From Hydractinia symbiolongicarpus (taxonomy: Eukaryota; Cnidaria; Hydrozoa; Anthoathecata; Hydractiniidae): 64,000 nucleotides of DNA. Positions 34,601 through 45,583 of the stretch are shown piece by piece. The stretch is taken from contig NC_079886.1 of NCBI RefSeq assembly GCF_029227915.1, positions 10,375,501 through 10,439,500 on the forward strand, read 5' to 3'. Position 1 is the first letter of the stretch; each line of letters starts with the position of its first letter. A program made the position numbers and the translations under genes. A model generated the notes under the pieces. It worked only from the letters and a program-made list of their open reading frames with translations. It was not told the DNA's origin and made no database searches.

Positions 34601-36996
34601 TGTTGGTCACTTGCGTTGTTCTGGTTTTGGATCACGACATATCGCTGCAACATTTAGAAAGCCATGGTCATATTTAACTGTTGACCACCCTGACCAACCG
34701 TTTGATAATATATTTGCTGGTGGAATCTCGTTCGATTTTAAAACATCAGTTGCATATCACTACATGGTAATGGCCCATGCGCATGGACCATTTTCTGGAG
34801 ATTATCTTAAAGTTATGATATGGTCACAAACGATGATACGTGTGCATCTCAATTTCGGATTTGGTGACATAAAGCAAGATGTTGATATTTCATCCATTGG
34901 TCGAACATTAGATGACAACCAGTGGCATGAATTTGATGTCATGTTCAATTTAAAAGAATTAAATGTTACACTCGATGGTGTACAAATGATACAGGGACTA
35001 CCCTTGCAAGACGATCCAGTCCAATTTAATGTTGACGACAAACCTGTTTACATTGGAGGCAGTAACCACGATAAGCACGGTTTTGTTGGGTGCATTAGAA
35101 GTTTGGTAGGTGTTTCAAGTTCATAGTAGGCCAAGAAATTGTAAAAATTATGTGTTTATTGAATTCACAGAGCATTTTTTAGAAGAAGGGGTTTTAATCA
35201 GTTGTTTTGGTATGAATCTCATACCAAAACAATCCTATTTCTGTAGCATGATCTGTGTGTTTGGTATTAGGGGATAACAAGTTTGTGTTAATTTTTATTT
35301 TAGTATGTAAATGGCCGTATCCACGATATTAGAACTATTGCTACCGGACAAGAAGATTATGGTGTGTATCCTGGATGCGGGTCGGCTTGTGTCATTTTAA
35401 ACAGACCTTGTAACTATGGTTCTTGTATCGATGAGTACGATTCGTTCAAATGCAACTGCTCAGTCTCTCCATTTGATGGAAAGTTCTGCCAAAATGGTAT
35501 GATTTTTTTCCTACCAGCCCTTAATTAGACAAAATCACATATGCGGACAGAAAAAATGCGAAGAAGAGCGCAATTTCGCATTATTTTGTGTGTCGCAAAT
35601 TAACTGCATTACGATGCGAAGAACCGTAAATACCTTGATATCTCGCTAAATAATAAATAATAAAGAATCATTTTTCATAAATAATTTCTTGGTTTTTTGT
35701 CCTAAAACCCAAATATTAAGAAACGAAACCCTATTTTCTAATGAGAGGTCAGACAGTCAGACATAGTGACTAACCACACACCATGCTTTATCTGGCACTT
35801 GCTTTTAATTTTTTACACAATTTCTCACATTGGATTGTACGGAATTGCTCTTTTACGTTTAGAAACTCTCCCAAAGAAATTTACTGGAAGCAGTATTGTG
35901 TATGATCTCATCCAAGCTAATTTAAGCGAACCTGTGGCTACAGCTGTGATGGTGGTTGGTTTTAAAACAACTGAAGAAAACGCGGCTTTGCTGCAACTGG
36001 AAGGCACCAATGATCGTCATTTTTCTTTGGCCCTACAGGATGGTTACTTAACTCTTCTCTACAGCTTTAAAAATAAAATAACCAAGGCTGGCAATACCCT
36101 AATTGACACGGAGACGGAAATCTTAAGGATCCGATCTCGAAAGTTAAACAATAACAAACATAACATTGCGAGAGTAAAGTTTACCACCGATGAAATCTTT
36201 TTGTACGTACCCAACTATGAATTGATGACCGGCGCAAATGTAAGTAATCGAATGATAGACCCAACAAATCCACTTCAAGGAGAAGCGAAAGACATGTTTG
36301 GTAATCTGACAAAGTTTTCTGTTGGACAAATTATCAAAAGGAAGTTCGATAGAGATATGCCGACCGGTTACACTGGTTGTATGAGCGGTGCCAAGCTGGT
36401 GTTTCATCCGTTACCAACTGCGATGAAGAGGTATCGAAAGTCAGTAGAAGTTGACATGTTTAAGCTGATCCAGGGAAAAAAGAGTGGTGAGCAAAATCCG
36501 TCAGGATCATACCCAACGGCTGGACTTAAATGTGGAGATTCCCTTCCCACTCCAGGTAAGTTTTATAAAAAACTAAACAGTCTTTGTCTGCATCGTCTGT
36601 CTTTTATTACCAGCTAACCTCATGAATGCTGTGCCTGATTTAGGAACACTACCTACTGTTGGTCCAGCAAGACAATTTTTTACTCGATCACCCGGTCTTG
36701 ACAATTCTGTTACTGTAACAACCCTGGACACAGCAAACCACATAATTGTAATGGTTGTGATTGTCGTCATTGTAGTTGTTCTTCTTGGTTTCCTTCTCTT
36801 GTTATACTACTTTATCAACACTAGTCATCTTGAGTATAACCGTTTGAGAGATCACGAGAAACCTGGTTCCTCCCAACCAATGCAGTCATATCAACCGCCG
36901 CCCCAATCTAGCATGCCAACCACGTCTTATCAACCTCAACAAAAATCATATGGTGGTGGAGCTAGCGGTGGCGATGAACAAGATTTCTTTTTATAG
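25632..36996 (+). CDS. Neurexin-IV/CNTNAP-like adhesion receptor (complete model, 9 exons)
   Basis: Type I membrane protein of the CNTNAP (Caspr)/neurexin-IV family, which organises septate and axo-glial junctions in bilaterians. Exons: 25632-25713, 26406-26560, 28453-28625, 31395-32476, 33525-33862, 34350-35105, 35304-35496, 35863-36555, 36614-36996; phases agree and give 1284 residues. Order: signal peptide (1-27), 52 residues of unknown type, LamG1 (about 85-235), LamG2 (about 275-440), EGF (CNPNPCQNGGKC, about 462-497), fibrinogen-like domain (RSDVYFIDFDGMGP to YWGGGHGQRGYCACG), LamG3 (about 690-865), EGF (about 890-925), LamG4 (about 930-1110), transmembrane segment (about 1200-1225) and a 58-residue tail ending DFFL. 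The fibrinogen-like piece between EGF and LamG3 separates CNTNAP from classical neurexins. The family's N-terminal discoidin domain is not visible. Exon 2 and the start of exon 3 are the least certain. Confidence 0.87.
25714..26405. other. Intron 1 of the CNTNAP-like gene
   Basis: No domain-like exon was found here in any frame; in particular nothing that reads as a discoidin (F5/8 type C) domain. A 75-codon frame at 26141-26368 matches nothing I recognise. Confidence 0.5.
27600..27712 (-). mobile_element. tRNA-like SINE head in a CNTNAP-like intron
   Basis: The minus strand reads GTAGCACAGTCGGTAGAGCG (27711-27692), a near-perfect tRNA A box region. About 20 nt later it reads GGGTTTGATCCCCAC (27668-27654), a B box. 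It is followed by GTTGCCCAGTTGGGCAAG, a short hairpin. This is a tRNA-derived SINE or a tRNA pseudogene; the far end is not defined. Confidence 0.6.
27930..28300. repeat. Degenerate tandem repeat of about 62 bp
   Basis: The phrase TCAATAGTTGGGCCTGTCCC recurs with changes near 27930, 27987, 28048, 28110 and 28178. Each is followed by a CTTATGACACA-like and a GCAAGAGATT-like stretch, giving a unit near 62 bp. The right end changes into shorter GACGGGCCAG repeats (28230-28275). It lies in intron 2 of the CNTNAP-like gene. Confidence 0.7.
28865..29491. mobile_element. Possible MITE with CTTCGGCA repeats
   Basis: Left end CTTCCGGTCTTCGAATTTCAG and the reverse complement of the right end, AAGTCAGCCTTCGAATTTCAC, share CTTCGAATTTCA. 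Inside, CTTCGGCA occurs repeatedly near both ends (28949-29045 and 29433-29460). No coding capacity. No clear target duplication. It lies in intron 3 of the CNTNAP-like gene. Confidence 0.5.
29492..31394. other. Rest of intron 3 of the CNTNAP-like gene
   Basis: AT-rich intron. The only structure seen is a TATC microsatellite at 29729-29772, interrupted once by TGGCTATA. No exon-like frame was found before the LamG exon at 31395. Confidence 0.5.
32477..33524. other. Intron 4 of the CNTNAP-like gene
   Basis: About 1 kb of AT-rich intron between the first EGF exon and the fibrinogen-like exon. No feature recognised. Confidence 0.5.
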
Positions 36997-39900
36997 AAAC
37001 TGTTGTAGCATATACCTATGGAGAGCGGGAGACATATTTTTGTATAGTTTTTATTGCAGCTGTATTTCCAAGGCGATCTTTTGGCCAGTGACTATTTTTT
37101 GAACCATTGATTCGCTGATAGTGTTTCAAGAATTTCGCCAGTTGCACACAGTGATATTGTTTGCATAATATATAACGAATTAATAATCGGTGATTGTAAT
37201 TATTAAAATTTGTATTTAATGTGATTTTTAATTTTTTTTTTACTAATTTGAACATTTTTGTTTTATTTCTACTTTGTACAGTTTTTGTATTGATTTTAAA
37301 AATAATTTTCTTCCTCACGCATAAATATATACCTTATGGAAGTTGAAATTGGGCGTATAGCTGGATTAATTGGTTGATCATAGGATGAATTCTAACTTAC
37401 AATTAAACATGCGCAGCTTGCTTACAACAAACAGAGAGCCTCGTCATTCTTTATGCTATGTTTCTGCATTCAGCTAATTCTACACTAAAATAAATTAAGT
37501 TCCGTGATCCAGTTCAACTTCCAGTACAAGTCACGATTATTTATTGCTATGCATTATCCACTTCTAACACTTCGTCTAGTTTTCATAGTAGCCTCAAAAA
37601 CAAAAAACACTTATTACAATTGCTATCTCTCGTCGGATACTAATATCTTTTTTTAATCATTAATTAATTAACGTCTTGCTGTTTTGCTAGCATTTTTTGA
37701 TTGGTTCAAAGGCATACACATACACCAATCAGTGGTGAGTTTTATATTTAACTGTTTTCAGTTTATTTATATTTAGAAGCAGGATAATTTCAAAAAAATT
37801 TTTTTAGGGCTTAAGTGAATATGTTTTTGATTTGCGCATAACTCTTTGTTAAAACGCGAGTAGAGTTTTAAAGGGGTACGAAACGGTTGTTATTTTGACT
37901 TTTGTGGCTTTTTATTAGTTGAGGCTATATGGAAAGCAGAATTAAAAAGGAGAATCGAAACAGCACTTAACCTATTAAAGTATTACAGCTGGTCACTACT
38001 TCATAAAATACTCCTGTTAATTGTAGTCACCAAATTAAGGAAGCTGTTTACCACTTTTTTTTCATTAAAATTCTTGTTTTTTCTCACCTATTTAACTCAA
38101 GAGAAAAAGATGAATGGTCTTGATAAACATATGTTTGGGAGTTACTGCGCTTTCAAATAACGTTACGGTATTGGTTGTTTTTGTAAAAATATAAAATTGC
38201 ATTTAGAGATAATAAATATGCTAACTCTTTTGTGTTTTATGTCCACAACTTGGTGTTTTTTGCCTGGGTTTTAGTACGTTGACATTATGTATTTATATTC
38301 TGGTAAATATCGTCTGTTGTGTTTCAATAAATCTTGTGGTAAAACTCACAATGATTTAAAAATTCTCAGTAAGTGAAATTCGGTTATTACTCGACCCCTA
38401 TAGTATTCTTGAGGCAAAGGTTTAGCCAAATTTAGGATACTACCTGTACCTAAAATCAACCTCGTCTCCAGGGGCTTTTTTGCCATTAAGTCACCAAGTC
38501 AGTTCTAGCAGCTTGAACATTAAGCAACAAACGCTGGTAACGGGAACGTAAAAGGTCCGAGATTATAAAAATATAGAAGATAAAATAAGTAAGGCTGCTA
38601 AAAAAATACGGTGCAGCGAGACAATGGATTATTAAAAGATATTGCTTTGAACATTAATCGAAGATTTGTAATTTTCACCATTTCACCACGCAAAAGTGAT
38701 TCTTTTTCGCGCGTTGATTTAAGCATGTATTACTGCTATTTTCATTCTGCGCGGTTGCTTTTTTCTAAAACAAGGCCTTGTAAGAAATTAGCTGAGTACA
38801 TATACTTCATACAAGCTGAGTTAACTTCGTATGCGACTAGTAGTTTTCTTAAAATAGGCCTCTTTCATATCTTCAACTTAAACGGGCTACAAAACGATTT
38901 TGATTTTGATATTTGAATTTAGTGATTTACACAAAGTCGAATTAATGTGAAAAAATTATGAGCTCTGAGGACAAAAACAACATCTAAAATTATCTTAAAT
39001 ATCACTTTAATGACAGAAAAGTTCTCTACAACAACGATGACTTTAAAATCTTTTTAGAGGTATTATTTATTTTCTTAAATGTAGTAACATAGCATTTTTA
39101 ACAAATACAGCTTCTCGTGTTGTCCTTGTTTCCTTGTTAAAACAAACTTTCAATCTACTAATACTTAATATATTTTACAGACCTTTTTGCGCCTTTTTTA
39201 AAAAAATGGCAATAAAAAAGTAGAAAATTTATCATAAAAAGTAATTCTTCGTAAACAGGTTATACAGTTTTAAAGAGCGTATAATTTCTTGTATTTGGCC
39301 TTTCGAGGGTCTATTTATTTACACACTTTTATTCAGAATCCGCAAGGATGGTGTCGGGAGAAGATACAACACCAGATGCCTTAGGGACACAAAATGATGT
39401 TTACTGGTGATGATAATTTCAAAGACTCTACGTTACATCATTTTTCGTTGAATGTTATGGTCAAAGACTGTGCGAGAAGTTTTCGCAGTGTTGTCTTTTC
39501 TTTTGTAAGGACGACTTATCAATTGATGTGTATTCTTCTCAGAATAAGGTTGGATTAAAAGGATCGAATTTAACAAAATCTGAGAAAAGCACGACTTTTT
39601 GTTTATATATGCAAAATTCAAATTGAAGCTAGTTAAACCTCAAGAACTAGGGCAGAGATTTAAATGATGTACCTTCAGGTGGAGATTGGAGATTGGGGGA
39701 ATAGTCTCTAAAGAAAGTGGATACGAAGGCACACAACTGGAGCAAAGAAACAGGCGAAATTTTCCGCGTTTCGTTATATTGTCGTCTTAGCTATTGTATC
39801 ACGTGACCATTACGTACCGTTTACATCATCATCTAAAAAGAAAGCCTTTCGTAATGTTGTCATCTGGCGGCTGCCATCTTAAAATTTAGAATTTTGTGAT

Positions 39901-40720
39901 ATTTTTGTAAGTCCTTACATCATGTTACTTACTTAATTGAGATAAAGTGCACCGTAAGCATTCTCGGAATCTGTATTCATAATATCTAGTTTTTTTCTGG
40001 CAATGTGTTTCCAGCTGTAGCTAGCTACTGTGAAACTTGATGTCCAATAAAAAAAATGTTGATAAGTTGTTTTAGATAGGTTAATTTTGCACAGAGTCAT
40101 CGTTATGATTTTCTTTAAAAAAACATATTGATGTACAATAATTGTGGGCTTGATTGGATAACCAAGCTTAAAAGTTGTTTGCCATTCTCAGAGTAAATTT
40201 CAAATTGGATTTTTCTTTGAGGAGATTACAAAACACAGTATGGATGATTAATTTGACTCATTCAGCCTGATACCTTTTGATACCTTGATAACCTTTCACT
40301 CTTCTAAACTTCTTCTACATCCATGACAGGCAAATTCTGCTTCAAGTGCACTAAGGTGGGGCAAGAAAAGCACCAGAAACATGTTGGGTTATCTCTACTA
40401 GGCTGTTTGTATTGTATAAATGCTTGTTTCGGTTTAAAATGCTGATATTAAAACTAATGAAGCAGTTTTATCTTTTATTCCAAAGAAATCTTTAACAATT
40501 CTTTTTTTTAAGCCGACTTGAGATGTGAGTAGGTATTTGAAAGTAGCGTTAAGAATAGAGTGAAGAAAAAAGTTACATTGTCAAAGATTCTTTTAAGCCG
40601 TTCACGTTAAGTATTTAGGCTTACTTTGTGGACAATTTTTTGTGACATTTTCAGTGTTCACACATCTATTTTTAAGCAATCAATAATGTAAAATATTGTC
40701 TTAATATATACAAAGTTTAA
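36997..40720. other. Intergenic, no gene seen
   Basis: It begins with the presumed 3' UTR of the CNTNAP-like gene; an AATAAA stands at 37489-37494, about 490 nt past the stop. The rest is AT-rich with only short frames (for example 38611-38916) that match no family I know and lack splice context. Confidence 0.5.
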
Positions 40721-40723
40721 CAG

Positions 40724-41049
40724 TACCCATAGTTACAGTACAAATACGTAATTGTATAAATACAATGGAGCTGATCAGATGTTGTTATTCCACAGAAGAC
40801 TATCCCGCGTTATAAACAAATGCTCTTTAATCTCTAACAAATACTACAGTTGTCCCCCCTAAACAGTATACCGAAATCGTCAAGAGATATTGTGGTGTGA
40901 CAGGCTTTCAGATGATCTTTAATTGGTGCTGGTTTTCGCAAACCTTTAGTTGATGTGACATATTGCCTATAAAAGTTCTTCTTTAGATTCAGAGACCAGT
41001 TGCCTAAAGAAATAATATTGGGCGTGATATATAACTTTTGTGTGAACAC
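40724..41049 (-). mobile_element. Possible Penelope-like/GIY-YIG retroelement relic
   Basis: The minus-strand frame contains PIKDHLKACHTTISLDDFGIL (about 40945-40880; shown here only in part of the conserved spacing). After a frame change comes LLEIKEHLFITRDSLLWNNN with SAPLYLY (about 40832-40740). This succession resembles the end of GIY-YIG domains in Penelope-like elements, where an HLK/C motif is followed by LE..HI...P.LN and SAPLYLF. Only the C-terminal part remains and it is broken. Assignment is tentative. Confidence 0.45.
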
Positions 41050-41074
41050 CTGACACTACCAAACACCCTTTTAT

Positions 41075-41325
41075 TAAATAGCGTCACTGTCAACAAAATA
41101 AATTAATCGTCAACTAAAGGAATTGACCGTTAACTAAATAAATTGACTGTCAATGAAATAAGTTAACCGTATTTAAGTAACACTAACCGTTAACGTTTCT
41201 TGTTAACGGTTAATTTAAAACTTGCAAATCTTCCATGTAAATATTAACCATTAACAAATTTACTTAACAGAGTGTAAAGATTATTGACGGTTAATATATC
41301 TTGTTAACTGCCAATATCAATATCG
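41075..41325. repeat. Degenerate TTAACCGTTAA-type repeat array, left
   Basis: About a dozen loose copies of a motif like TTGACCGTCAACTAAA / TTAACCGTTAAC, spaced 15-25 bp. The motif is self-complementary, so the array is rich in short palindromes such as GTTAACGGTTAA near 41202. A similar array lies at 43865-44160. Confidence 0.65.
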
Positions 41326-41587
41326 TCTCAAAAGATTTGTATGCTTTTTCGTATCATTATATACGAATGCTACAAAGTACTTTGTTTATACGAATGTCGT
41401 ACAAAGTGCCTTGAAATAAAAAAATATAAACTTTTTTAAAATAAGATACAACGTTTTTTTATTATACGAAGAAAATGATAAGATCTTTGAACAGAGTAAA
41501 TTGCTATACGATCTTAAAATGAACTTTAAAAGTATCAGCGTAATTGCACAAAACTAAACAAAACTTCAAAGTTTAAATTTTTATGTC

Positions 41588-42150
41588 ATTTCATCATCAT
41601 CATCATCATCATCATCATTCTCGGCTTAACGTCCGTTTTCCATGCTAGCATGGGTTGGATGGTGTATATTAATGACCCTCTTCCAATCTGATCTAGACTG
41701 TGTGAGATCTAAACTCAACTTCCTCTGTATCAAGCCTGTCCTTATAACCTCCTGCCAAGTCTTTCCCGGTCTGCCTCTGGGTTTTACCCCAGGAACTATT
41801 AAGTCTCTACACTTTCTTACCCAATTATTCCCCTCCATTTTTTCCAAGTGCCCCAGCTAATTCAAACTTCTTATCTGGATAACATCTTTAATTCTACGGA
41901 TACTTAGCCTGCTTCTTAGCTTATCTGAACTCTTTCTGTCTCTCAAACTGGCGTTACACATCCATCTAACCATTCTCATATCATTCCTTTCTAAACGGTC
42001 AAGATCTTCCTGCTTCACTGCCCATGTGTCACTACCGTACAACATAACATTTCTTACGCAGGCCTCATACAACCTACCTTTTAACTCAATTGATTCTGTG
42101 TGACAAAGATTTAGAAACAGCGATTTTATCGCTTGTGTGATTTCCATTTA
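41588..42150 (-). mobile_element. RTE-type LINE 3' end, 5' truncated
   Basis: Two adjoining minus-strand frames read as the C-terminus of an RTE-like reverse transcriptase protein: LKGRLYEACVRNVMLYGSDT and RLERNDMRMVRWMC (42105-41950), then PGVKPRGRPGKTWQEVI (about 41790-41740) and the closing HHPTHASMENGR stop (41661-41626). A tail of ATG repeats follows (41590-41617 as CAT on the plus strand). This is the 3' end of the kind of LINE whose endonuclease relic is at 22793. One frameshift near 41850 shows it is dead. Confidence 0.85.
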
Positions 42151-42486
42151 GTTCAAATGTCAATTTGTTTCTAAATGCTGCAGGTTGATGCAATCATTTT
42201 ATTTTCAAGTGATCTGATTGGTTATCGCTAAAAAGCTTCCTCAGAAAGTTAAATTCATATAACTTTCAAGGGAGCTTTATTCTATTTATATTTTCAGTGC
42301 TTAATTGCTATGGTTTTGAAGCAACGACATAAAAGTTAACAACAACAATGACAGATAATTTTAGAAATATATTCTCTTGTTTCATGTCATAACTACACTT
42401 GAGTTTGGGGAAAGGAAAGTTTCAGGTTTGGTATCAGGGGGTCCCAAACCAGATGCGTGTGTTTCCATCCTAACCCTTAGTAAGAC

Positions 42487-42680
42487 GTATCTCATGTAAA
42501 CGTCTGCGTATCTCGTGGAAACGCAACCCTCTCAGCAAATCTCGTGGAAATGCCTACATCTCAGCAACTCGCTTGGAAATTGCCTACATCTCAGCGAATC
42601 TCATGGAATCCCTTACACCTCAGCAAATCTCTTGGAAATGCCTACTACCTGCTATGGCGTATCTTGTGGAAACGCAACTC
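42487..42680. repeat. Imperfect tandem repeat of about 31-33 bp
   Basis: The phrase CTCAGCAAATCTCGTGGAAA followed by TGCCTACAT recurs about six times with base changes (GTATCTCGTGGAAACG, CAACTCGCTTGGAAATTG, CGAATCTCATGGAATC, CAAATCTCTTGGAAATG). It makes an open frame of 111 codons at 42515-42850, which I attribute to the repeat rather than to a gene. Confidence 0.7.
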
Positions 42681-43864
42681 ATTTGTTAGGAAAACAAACG
42701 CATCTTCATCCCATTTGGCTGACGAAGAGAGCCCGACATCCCCACCAGCGCGGGTCAACAGTGCTTCTACCTCTGGACAAAAAACTTCGCAATGGCAAGT
42801 GGCCAAATTTGAATCACCAAGAAAACCTTGAGGTAAGAGCACTGGTGTAAGCGAGCGCGCGTCTTTGATGCCAATTGATCCGCCCATCTTGCATTGTAGA
42901 TCGTTGTGTGTGGTAGTTCGTAGTATCGATGCGTGTTTTTGTTCGTTGTAGAGGAACCTTGGGGCTACATCAATTGGCAGCCATCATGTGTCGGATATGG
43001 TCCAATTATCGAGTTGAGATGTGGGTTGTAGTTGATTGTAGGATTAGTTAAAATGGTGACAGTTGTGAACATTGATGCCAGTACATGAAGTGATTGATGT
43101 ACATAAAAGAAAAAGAAAATATATAATAAAAGGGTGGGTGGGTGGGCAAACCAAACTCCTAGCAAAATGTGATGGAGGAAACTAGTTGACTTTAGCTGCT
43201 CCCTTCTTATGGACAGGCAAGGTAATCTTAGGGGCCTGGATTTACAACAGTATTGGTTAGTTACCTTGAGGGCCTGGGATAAGGGGCACCCTAGTGTTCC
43301 CCGTGACCACCCTTTTCACTAGTCTACCATTCTAGATATGGAAAGCATTGGGCTTGTAAAGTATATCCTTTAATGATGCTAGTAGCCATCTTTGTTGACA
43401 CTTGAATAATACTGAATGTAATTAAAGCCAAGCCCCCCAACAAGGTATAAATACTTACTTCAGCAACCGCAATTAAGCTGTGGTGAACTGTTGGTCCACC
43501 ACCGTAAAAAAATATTAAAAGAACACTAAATGTTTTTATAAAAATAGTTTTCCTGTTTTTTTATTATTTTAAGTGTGAGAAGAATAAACTTATGTATAAA
43601 TGTTGAAATAATACAAGAAAATTTTTGCTGCATAACTTTTAAAAACAGGTTTTTGAACATGCAAATATCTTTTCACCTTGAAATATTTCAAAACAAGAGA
43701 ACAAATTTATCCAAACATTGTTTTTAGTAAGACCAATTATTATTCATTCACAACAAAATATATTAGCTGCGTGCCTGATGTTAACATAAGCACCAAAATA
43801 TACTTGTCTTAAGACCCTATATACTTCGTTGTAATATGAAGTTTCATTGCGTTTTACTAAAATA
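42681..43864. other. Intergenic, no gene seen
   Basis: No recognisable protein or RNA. A GGGT microsatellite (43130-43145) and unremarkable AT-rich sequence. Confidence 0.45.
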
Positions 43865-44160
43865 TGGAATTTAAATTGACTGGCAACGTTTAAAATTGAC
43901 AGGCAACATATTTAATTAATCATTAATTTTTCTGATTGACCTTCAATAATTTTTATTAACCGTTAATATGTCTTTAATATTAAGAAAATATCTGTATTGA
44001 CCGACAATTAAAATTATTAACCGTCAACTAACTTTATTAACGGTCAATCTTTTAAATTGATGGTCAATTACATTTGTTATCAGTTAACAAAAAAAGTTAA
44101 CAGGCAACAAAAAGCATTGACCGTTAATCGCAATGTTAAGTTCGTCGATTAACATTTTAG
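43865..44160. repeat. Degenerate TTAACCGTTAA-type repeat array, right
   Basis: Loose copies of ATTAACCGTCAACTAA, TTATTAACGGTCAATC and TTGACCGTTAATCG, the same motif family as the array at 41075-41325. The two arrays lie 2.5 kb apart and may be the subterminal repeats of one large element. Confidence 0.65.
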
Positions 44161-45583
44161 ACGTAACGTTTTCGGCTACATCATAGAAAAAATGAACACA
44201 TCCACTTTGCCTTCAGTTGATTTGTCAAATTTGTTGTTTGGCAAAATCTGGAATGTCTTTAAAATTAAAGGCATAGAAACAAAAAAGTTTTTAGGATACA
44301 TGGCTATGCAATGAAGACTCCTGTTTAGAGTGCTGTTTTTTGTCCCTCTTACATATAAGTAGTCAATCAAGTCATAAATGGCTAATACAAGACTAAATTT
44401 ATCATAAACTCTGGTGAAGAGATGCATGTTAAAAGAAAACCCTTTGTATCTTTTGATATTTAATCTTGTTAGGCCATCAATATTTGAAACTTTATCACTG
44501 TCATTTTATAGCTGCAGTGGATATGTGGGCATTTTGCAAAATATTGGGTTTCTAATTGTTATTATTGTTGTTATAGGGTACAAAAGTACATAGGTATGAT
44601 AGCCTTTTTACCTATCAAATAAAAATCAAGCTAGGTATATTTGCAGGACACGCCAAAAAAATAAAATTAAAATAATAAAATTCAAAAGTCAAAAAATAAA
44701 ATACATGTGATGAAGTCCTCAAGTTTTAAGAAAAGAAACTCTGCATCATAATAGTCATTTAATGTTGTGTTGTACTCGTGTCATCCCTTGTACCGTCATA
44801 AATGTTATTTGTAAATGTCTAGGAAACTGTTTTCGTTGTGTGAATTAGTGCTGCATGCCGTGTTGTATTGTTACTGTAGATTTAAACATGTCTCCACATT
44901 TGAGACTACACTTCATAGAAGGAAGTAATAACTTTTTAAGGTGATCCTCATATCTCAGTTTATGTAAATCCATTTGCTTGATCTGCACAGAACATTTTCA
45001 ACAATAATTTTATTCAAGATACAGGCAAGCAAAACTGACAAATAGATTCCTTATGGGGATAATTGGTGGCTAACATATGGTAGATCTTGTAAATGGCATG
45101 ATTCAAAAAAATTATTTTTTAAACTCAATTACAATAATGTGCTGCAAAGCTGCGATTTCTCCCGTTTAAGTTTTCTCAATCATCAAAAGAAATAAGAACA
45201 AGGCCTACAGCCATAAAACAAATCTCATAAAGTATTTGTATTAGAATAAAGTAGGAAACAGAAATTATTGGAGGCAAGTGACGTGAAAAGTATATTAGCA
45301 GCCTATATATAATTTTCTTTTTTAGGGAAAGTAAAGACAATAATGAAATTTTCTATATATGTTGGAAATATGCATGTGGATGGCCTCTGGTAAACTTATG
45401 CGTCACTTTCTCTGGCCTTACAAAAATATGAAAATGCTTTTTAGAAACGCTAAAATATTTTGAAGTTCTATTATTTCCTTCACATGTTTTCTTTGTGGGA
45501 TATAGATTAAATAAATTTTCATTTTTTTAGATGTTAATCGACAAATCTCGATTGTGGAGAATACAAATTAATGTGAATCTGTT
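44161..45583. other. Intergenic, upstream of the ATF2-like gene
   Basis: An 83-codon minus-strand frame (44176-44427) matches nothing I know. A good 3' splice acceptor, CATTTTTTTAG at 45520-45530, lies about 53 nt before the ATF2-like ATG and suggests a 5' UTR intron or spliced-leader site. No core promoter was identified. Confidence 0.45.

Noticed and set aside
38611-38916. 101-codon plus frame as a gene
   Set aside because: No domain, no splice context and composition like the background.
41588-41617. CAT repeat as a CRISPR-like or regulatory array
   Set aside because: It is a trinucleotide microsatellite forming the tail of the LINE; there are no spacers.
42515-42850. 111-codon frame that could be taken for a small gene
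   Set aside because: It is explained by an imperfect 31-33-bp tandem repeat and matches no known protein.
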